Assembly: GCA_963920765.1 (NCBI GenBank)
Contig: OY987244.1
Location: forward strand, 20,192,358 to 20,256,357
Length of the DNA stretch: 64,000 nucleotides
From: Ulota crispa
Lineage: Eukaryota; Streptophyta; Bryopsida; Orthotrichales; Orthotrichaceae
Direction of reading: 5' to 3'
The notes under the pieces were generated by a model. The model searched no databases. It was not told where the DNA came from and saw nothing but the letters and a program-made list of their open reading frames with translations. Positions 60,521 to 64,000 of this stretch are shown here, piece by piece. The first letter of the stretch is position 1. The number at the start of each line of letters is the position of its first letter. Made by a program: the position numbers and the translations under genes.

Positions 60521-62643
60521 AGCATGTTGGCAAAAATGTTTCGCATGGGCGGAAGGAAGAAAGGTAGCGAAAATCCCTAATGTGATAAAACAGGGGAATT
60601 TGCACATACGTCGTGTAGTAGCAGTTCTGACTGCTCAAGTATCATTGCAAATTTTTGAAGAAATTGCCGACTCTCACATAGTTGAATAAACACATTTCTG
60701 TGTGCCACTTCCCCCCCCCTTCTGTACCCACAACAACATCCAAGGCTATGGCCATATCCTCTAAACTATTTCGTAATTGACGTGTCCCTTCTTGTCATAG
60801 ACTCTCAATCTCCATGCGAGTGTACCATAAACATCGTCTACATACTACCACAGCAAATCGAGCGCTTTAAAACAGACAACACTCAAATCGTAATAGAGAC
60901 TCCACATGAAAGTTTGCAGCTTTGTATGCAAAGATCAGCTGCGCTAACATCCACATTCTGGTGCATCAGTCCGAAAAATCCATTCAACTTACTCGAGCTG
61001 CTGTAAGAATGCATATTTAATCAGTTGGGCAAATTATATTACAATGTCCATTTACGCTACTCTCGACCCTCCATACTCAATATTATGGAAGGGACATAAC
61101 CCTCATCTGTCGCTAGATATTGCTGTTACTGACAGAGTATCATCCGAAAACTTTCAACTGTGGCATTTCAACACTCTTGGACCAGATTTGAGGAGAAACT
61201 ACGCCACTCGGATTTATGAACAAAGAGGTAAATCTGCACAGTTACCCTGAGAAGGCTACAAGGAACTGTTCTGTACGGAATGGATTCCTCCGGTATAACT
61301 CTAGGCGGCGGCCGTGGCGGGGGCGTTGGCGGCGGCCCTGAGCACGAGCACCTCGAGCGTCAGCCCGGGCCCGAAGCCGATGAAGAAGCCGAAGTCGCTG
61401 CCCTCGCCCAGCGTGCTGGACCCCATTTTCAGCGACCGCTGCCGAATCTGGTCCAGCACGAACAGCACCGACGAGCTGCTCATGTTGCCGTACTCGCTCA
61501 GCACGTCGCGGCTGCCCTGCATCTTGTCCGTGCTCAGCTTCAGCTTCGCCTCCACCTGGTCCAGAATGGCCGGGCCCCCCGGGTGCACCGCCCAGAACAT
61601 CTCGTTCCACGCCGGCGACCCCACGCACTTGCGCGCCTCCGTCAAAAACTTCTCGATGTTCTTCGAGATCAGCCCCGGCACGTCCTTCATCAGGTGGAAG
61701 ATCAGCCCCGCCTCCGTCAGGTGCCCGTCGATGGCGCCGTCGCTCTCCGGCAGGATCGTCTCGCCCGCCCAGTGCACCTCGAACAGCGCCTTCTCCGCCT
61801 CCGGCTTCGGGTCCGCGCCCACCACGTACACACCCGCGCCATCCCCGAACAGCGCCGATCCCACCAGCCCGTCCAGGTGGTTCTCGTTCGGCGCCCGGTA
61901 CGTCACCGCCGTCACCTCGCTGCACACCGCCAGCACGCGCGCGCCCGCGTTGTTCTCCGCCAGGTCCTTGGCCACCCGCAGCACGGACGCGCCGCCGAAG
62001 CACCCCGTCTGGTACATCATCACGCGCTTCACGCTCGGCTTCAGCCCCAGCAGCTTGGCCAGCGCGTGGTCCGCGCCCGGCATGTTCACGCCGCTCGTCG
62101 TGGCGAAGACGATGTGCGTGATGTCGGACTTGCGTCCGCCCCACTCCTTGATGGCCTTCACGGCCGCCTCCGCCGCCAGCTTCGGCACCTGCACCACCAC
62201 GATGTCGTGCCGCACGTTCAGCGACGGCTCCATGTACGTGCAGATGCCGGGGTTGGCCTTCAGCACCTCCTCCGTCAGAAACATGTGCCGCTTGCGGATG
62301 CCCGACTTGTCGCCTGCATTGCGAACATTTCACGACGTCAGGTGACATTCACTCGCCACACGGATCTCGACGACCAATCCTAATTGACTCAATCGAAAAG
62401 CCACACTATCTAACGTGAAAAGCAGCGCAGAACGACCATTGCCAGCAATATTCATTCTGCGACGGAATTGACGGAGGCGATGCACTTACAGATGCGCTTG
62501 AACTTGCCCTTGAGGGCCTCCTTGTCGCTGGTGTTGGTGATGTTGAAGAAGAAGTCCGGGTACTCGGATTGCAGGAACTCCGTGGGCGGCACCGCGGTGC
62601 CGATGCCCAGCACGCACGCGGGCCCATCGGCGCGGGGCTGGCC
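60521..62643. repeat. Right arm of CHS palindrome
   Basis: This is the inverse complement of 54635-56758. Identity stops at the outer end at GGCCAG (62638-62643), inside exon 1 of the second CHS gene, and at the inner end at CCAACATGCT (60521-60530). Confidence 0.95.
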
Positions 62644-62691
62644 CCGGAACACAACTGGAGCCTGAAACTCAACTTCCCCGCTAGGAGCCAT
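61301..62691 (-). CDS. CHS: Chalcone synthase (type III polyketide synthase), copy 2
   Basis: On the minus strand, exon 1 is 62691-62490 and exon 2 is 62313-61301, with the same 176-nt phase-1 intron. The product is 404 residues and identical to copy 1 from its residue 17 onward. Catalytic Cys172, His311 and Asn344 are present. The first 16 residues differ ([16 protein letters not shown] against 30 unrelated residues in copy 1). The chosen ATG gives a start of the common MA-type; an in-frame ATG at 62721 would add ten residues. It acts in the same reaction as copy 1. The 3' ends of the two genes face each other, so readthrough RNA from either strand would be antisense to the other. The separate 5' region suggests separate regulation from copy 1. 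Confidence 0.94.
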
Positions 62692-62899
62692 TTCTCTCAC
62701 TAGATCAACCAATTCCGTCAAGCAAATTCTCTCGCAATCTTCGTCAATAAACTCAATGTATTTCCAGCCTCCAATCCTCTGTTATTTGCTTCACCAGACG
62801 AAATACTCCAGATCGGCCTGCACAATCTGCGTGCTCTGGAGATGCTCTCCTTGCAGTAGTTGTCAGGCTGGTGTATGCACTAGTTGGAGACGTTTGTAA
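62644..62899 (-). promoter_or_regulatory. 5' region specific to the second CHS gene
   Basis: From 62644 on, the sequence is unrelated to the matching region of copy 1. It includes the unique start of exon 1 (62644-62691) and, upstream, a likely 5' leader. Transcript ends cannot be placed from sequence alone. Confidence 0.4.
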
Positions 62900-63211
62900 T
62901 TAGATCACCACTACTATGAAAGGGGTGTGTCGAATTTGAGTTTTATACAACTGAAACTCTACATCCGCTGCTTTATACAGCGACCACGCACCCACCAATG
63001 AGTCCGAGATATTCCGAACAATTTCAACCCCTTCAAGCAAGCTTGACCAGTCGTAAACGCCATGAAAACCGTGATCCGCCACCTGATTATGCTTTACCGT
63101 GACTTTGCGACCATTTTGAAATTCAACGATGTGGAGGTTCCTCTCCACAAGCGCGGTGTCGTCTATCTTTCTGTTAAATCCGAGCATGACGAGTACTTTT
63201 GCTGACTTCAT
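62900..63211 (-). CDS. Unrecognised 103-codon open frame upstream of CHS copy 2
   Basis: The frame has balanced amino-acid composition (for example VERNLHIVEFQNGRKVTVKH and HGVYDWSSLLEGVEI) and lies in DNA less AT-rich than the background, which makes chance less likely. I recognise no domain. It has no signal peptide or membrane segment. It could be a small gene, an exon of a larger gene running in from about 63.4 kb, or a captured gene fragment. It is on the same strand as CHS copy 2 and ends about 210 bp before that start. Confidence 0.3.
   Translation of the reverse strand: MKSAKVLVMLGFNRKIDDTALVERNLHIVEFQNGRKVTVKHNQVADHGFHGVYDWSSLLEGVEIVRNISDSLVGAWSLYKAADVEFQLYKTQIRHTPFIVVVI
62941..62947 (-). 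promoter_or_regulatory. Candidate TATA box of the second CHS gene
   Basis: On the minus strand it reads TATAAAA, about 250 bp before the start codon, which would give a leader of about 220 nt. It lies inside the small open frame 62900-63211, so one of the two calls may be wrong. Confidence 0.35.
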
Positions 63212-63405
63212 TACCTGGGTGCCGGGCTTTCTGACCGGGACGTAGAAAAGGCTGTGACTTTAGGCTGGGAGCACACGTCAATAGGTGACCATCAGGGCAC
63301 GCAGCGTGACCTGGCACTTATTCGTGGATCTAAACATACCCTGGAGGAGTGTTCGGGCATTCGAGAGTTTGCGGGAGAACCGGCATTTAATGTATTGCCA
63401 GCTGT

Positions 63406-63862
63406 TTAACCCCTGAACGGCCCGAAAGCCCTTTGCGGTTGTATGTATGGTTGTATGTACGGAAGTATTTGAGTTGCTTTGAGGGCTTTTCAAAAAAAAT
63501 TATGCACCTATTATCATACAACTTTTCAATATGTATGGTTGTAACACTTAATTTCTAATTGATTCAAATTTTTGGATATTGGTTGCGACAGTATTTAGTA
63601 CCCTAACCCCATAGCTCAAGGGCCCTTCAAGGGAACCCTTTAAGGGCCCTTCAACTCTGGGGTTAGGGTACTAAATACTATCGCAACCAATATTCAAAAA
63701 TTTGAATCAATTAGAAATTAAGTGTTACAATCATACATATTGAAAAGTTGTATGATAATAGGTGCATAATTTTTTATGAAAAGCCCTCAAAGCAACTCAA
63801 ATACTTCCGTACATACGATCATACATACGGTTGCAAAGGGCTTTCAAGCCATTCAGGGTTAA
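63406..63862. mobile_element. TTAA-flanked foldback element
   Basis: The left end is TTAACCCCTGAACGGCCCG and the right end is CAAGCCATTCAGGGTTAA, with TTAA at 63406-63409 and 63859-63862. The whole element is a near-perfect palindrome: arms of about 220 bp meet near 63634 around repeated AAGGGCCCTTCAA motifs. It shares the terminal motif of the other TTAA elements but differs in structure. Non-coding; short frames across it are artefacts. Confidence 0.88.
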
Positions 63863-64000
63863 ATTGCAAATTAATTGGTCAAAAATTTTAAATACAAGAG
63901 AAAAAGTAGGTCAGATTTTTTTGAAAAAATAAAGTATAGTATGTAATAAAAATGTAGAAAAATTATAGGAAATAAACACTGCATGTCTTTGAAAATCCGG
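63863..64000. other. AT-rich DNA to window end
   Basis: Nothing is recognised. Confidence 0.5.

Noticed and set aside
54545-62691. CHS palindrome as a mere assembly artefact
   Set aside because: The two copies have different outer 5' sequences, different inner junctions and a one-base indel, with 3.8 kb of unique spacer. Not fully excluded without long reads.

Overview
This window looks like nuclear DNA of a land plant, most likely a bryophyte. Three things point there: two intron-containing chalcone synthase (CHS) genes whose protein, as I remember moss sequences, is closest to moss-type CHS; Dof-like zinc-finger sequences; and a very AT-rich, repeat-filled background with GT-AG introns. 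The species call is inference. I saw no bacterial operon, CRISPR array, rRNA or convincing tRNA.

Layout. 1-9,900 holds short non-autonomous DNA transposons and a large foldback. 9,901-11,035 is a broken Dof-like gene with an acidic repeat tail. 11.7-14.9 kb holds three TTAA-flanked elements. 14.9-21.2 kb is gene-poor, with a foldback at 19.1-20.0 kb. 21.2-25.56 kb is a less AT-rich island with a 59-bp tandem array. 25.56-33.4 kb is nested repeats and microsatellites. 33,774-34,655 is a second Dof-like gene that may still be intact. 34.7-43.5 kb is mostly AT-rich with a few small elements. 43.5-50.4 kb is a decayed hAT-like transposase gene carrying a second decayed reading frame inside it. 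50.8-53.2 kb is small elements. 54.5-62.7 kb holds two convergent CHS genes in a palindrome with about 2.1-kb arms. 63.4-63.9 kb is a TTAA-flanked foldback.

The most distinctive feature is a set of about 16 elements of 230-940 bp. Each begins close to TTAACCCCTAAAGGNCCA and ends in its inverse complement, and nearly all are bounded by TTAA. One copy (1847-2777) interrupts one arm of a foldback while the other arm keeps the empty TTAA site at 1090-1093. This shows transposition with a TTAA target duplication inside a single molecule. TTAA targets are known for the piggyBac, Kolobok and Sola3 superfamilies. No transposase for these elements is visible here.

The two CHS genes keep the full Cys-His-Asn catalytic set and are identical from exon 1 onward, but they begin with different N-termini. 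They face each other, so readthrough transcripts would be complementary. That layout resembles the soybean CHS inverted repeats that make silencing siRNAs; a similar role here is only a hypothesis.
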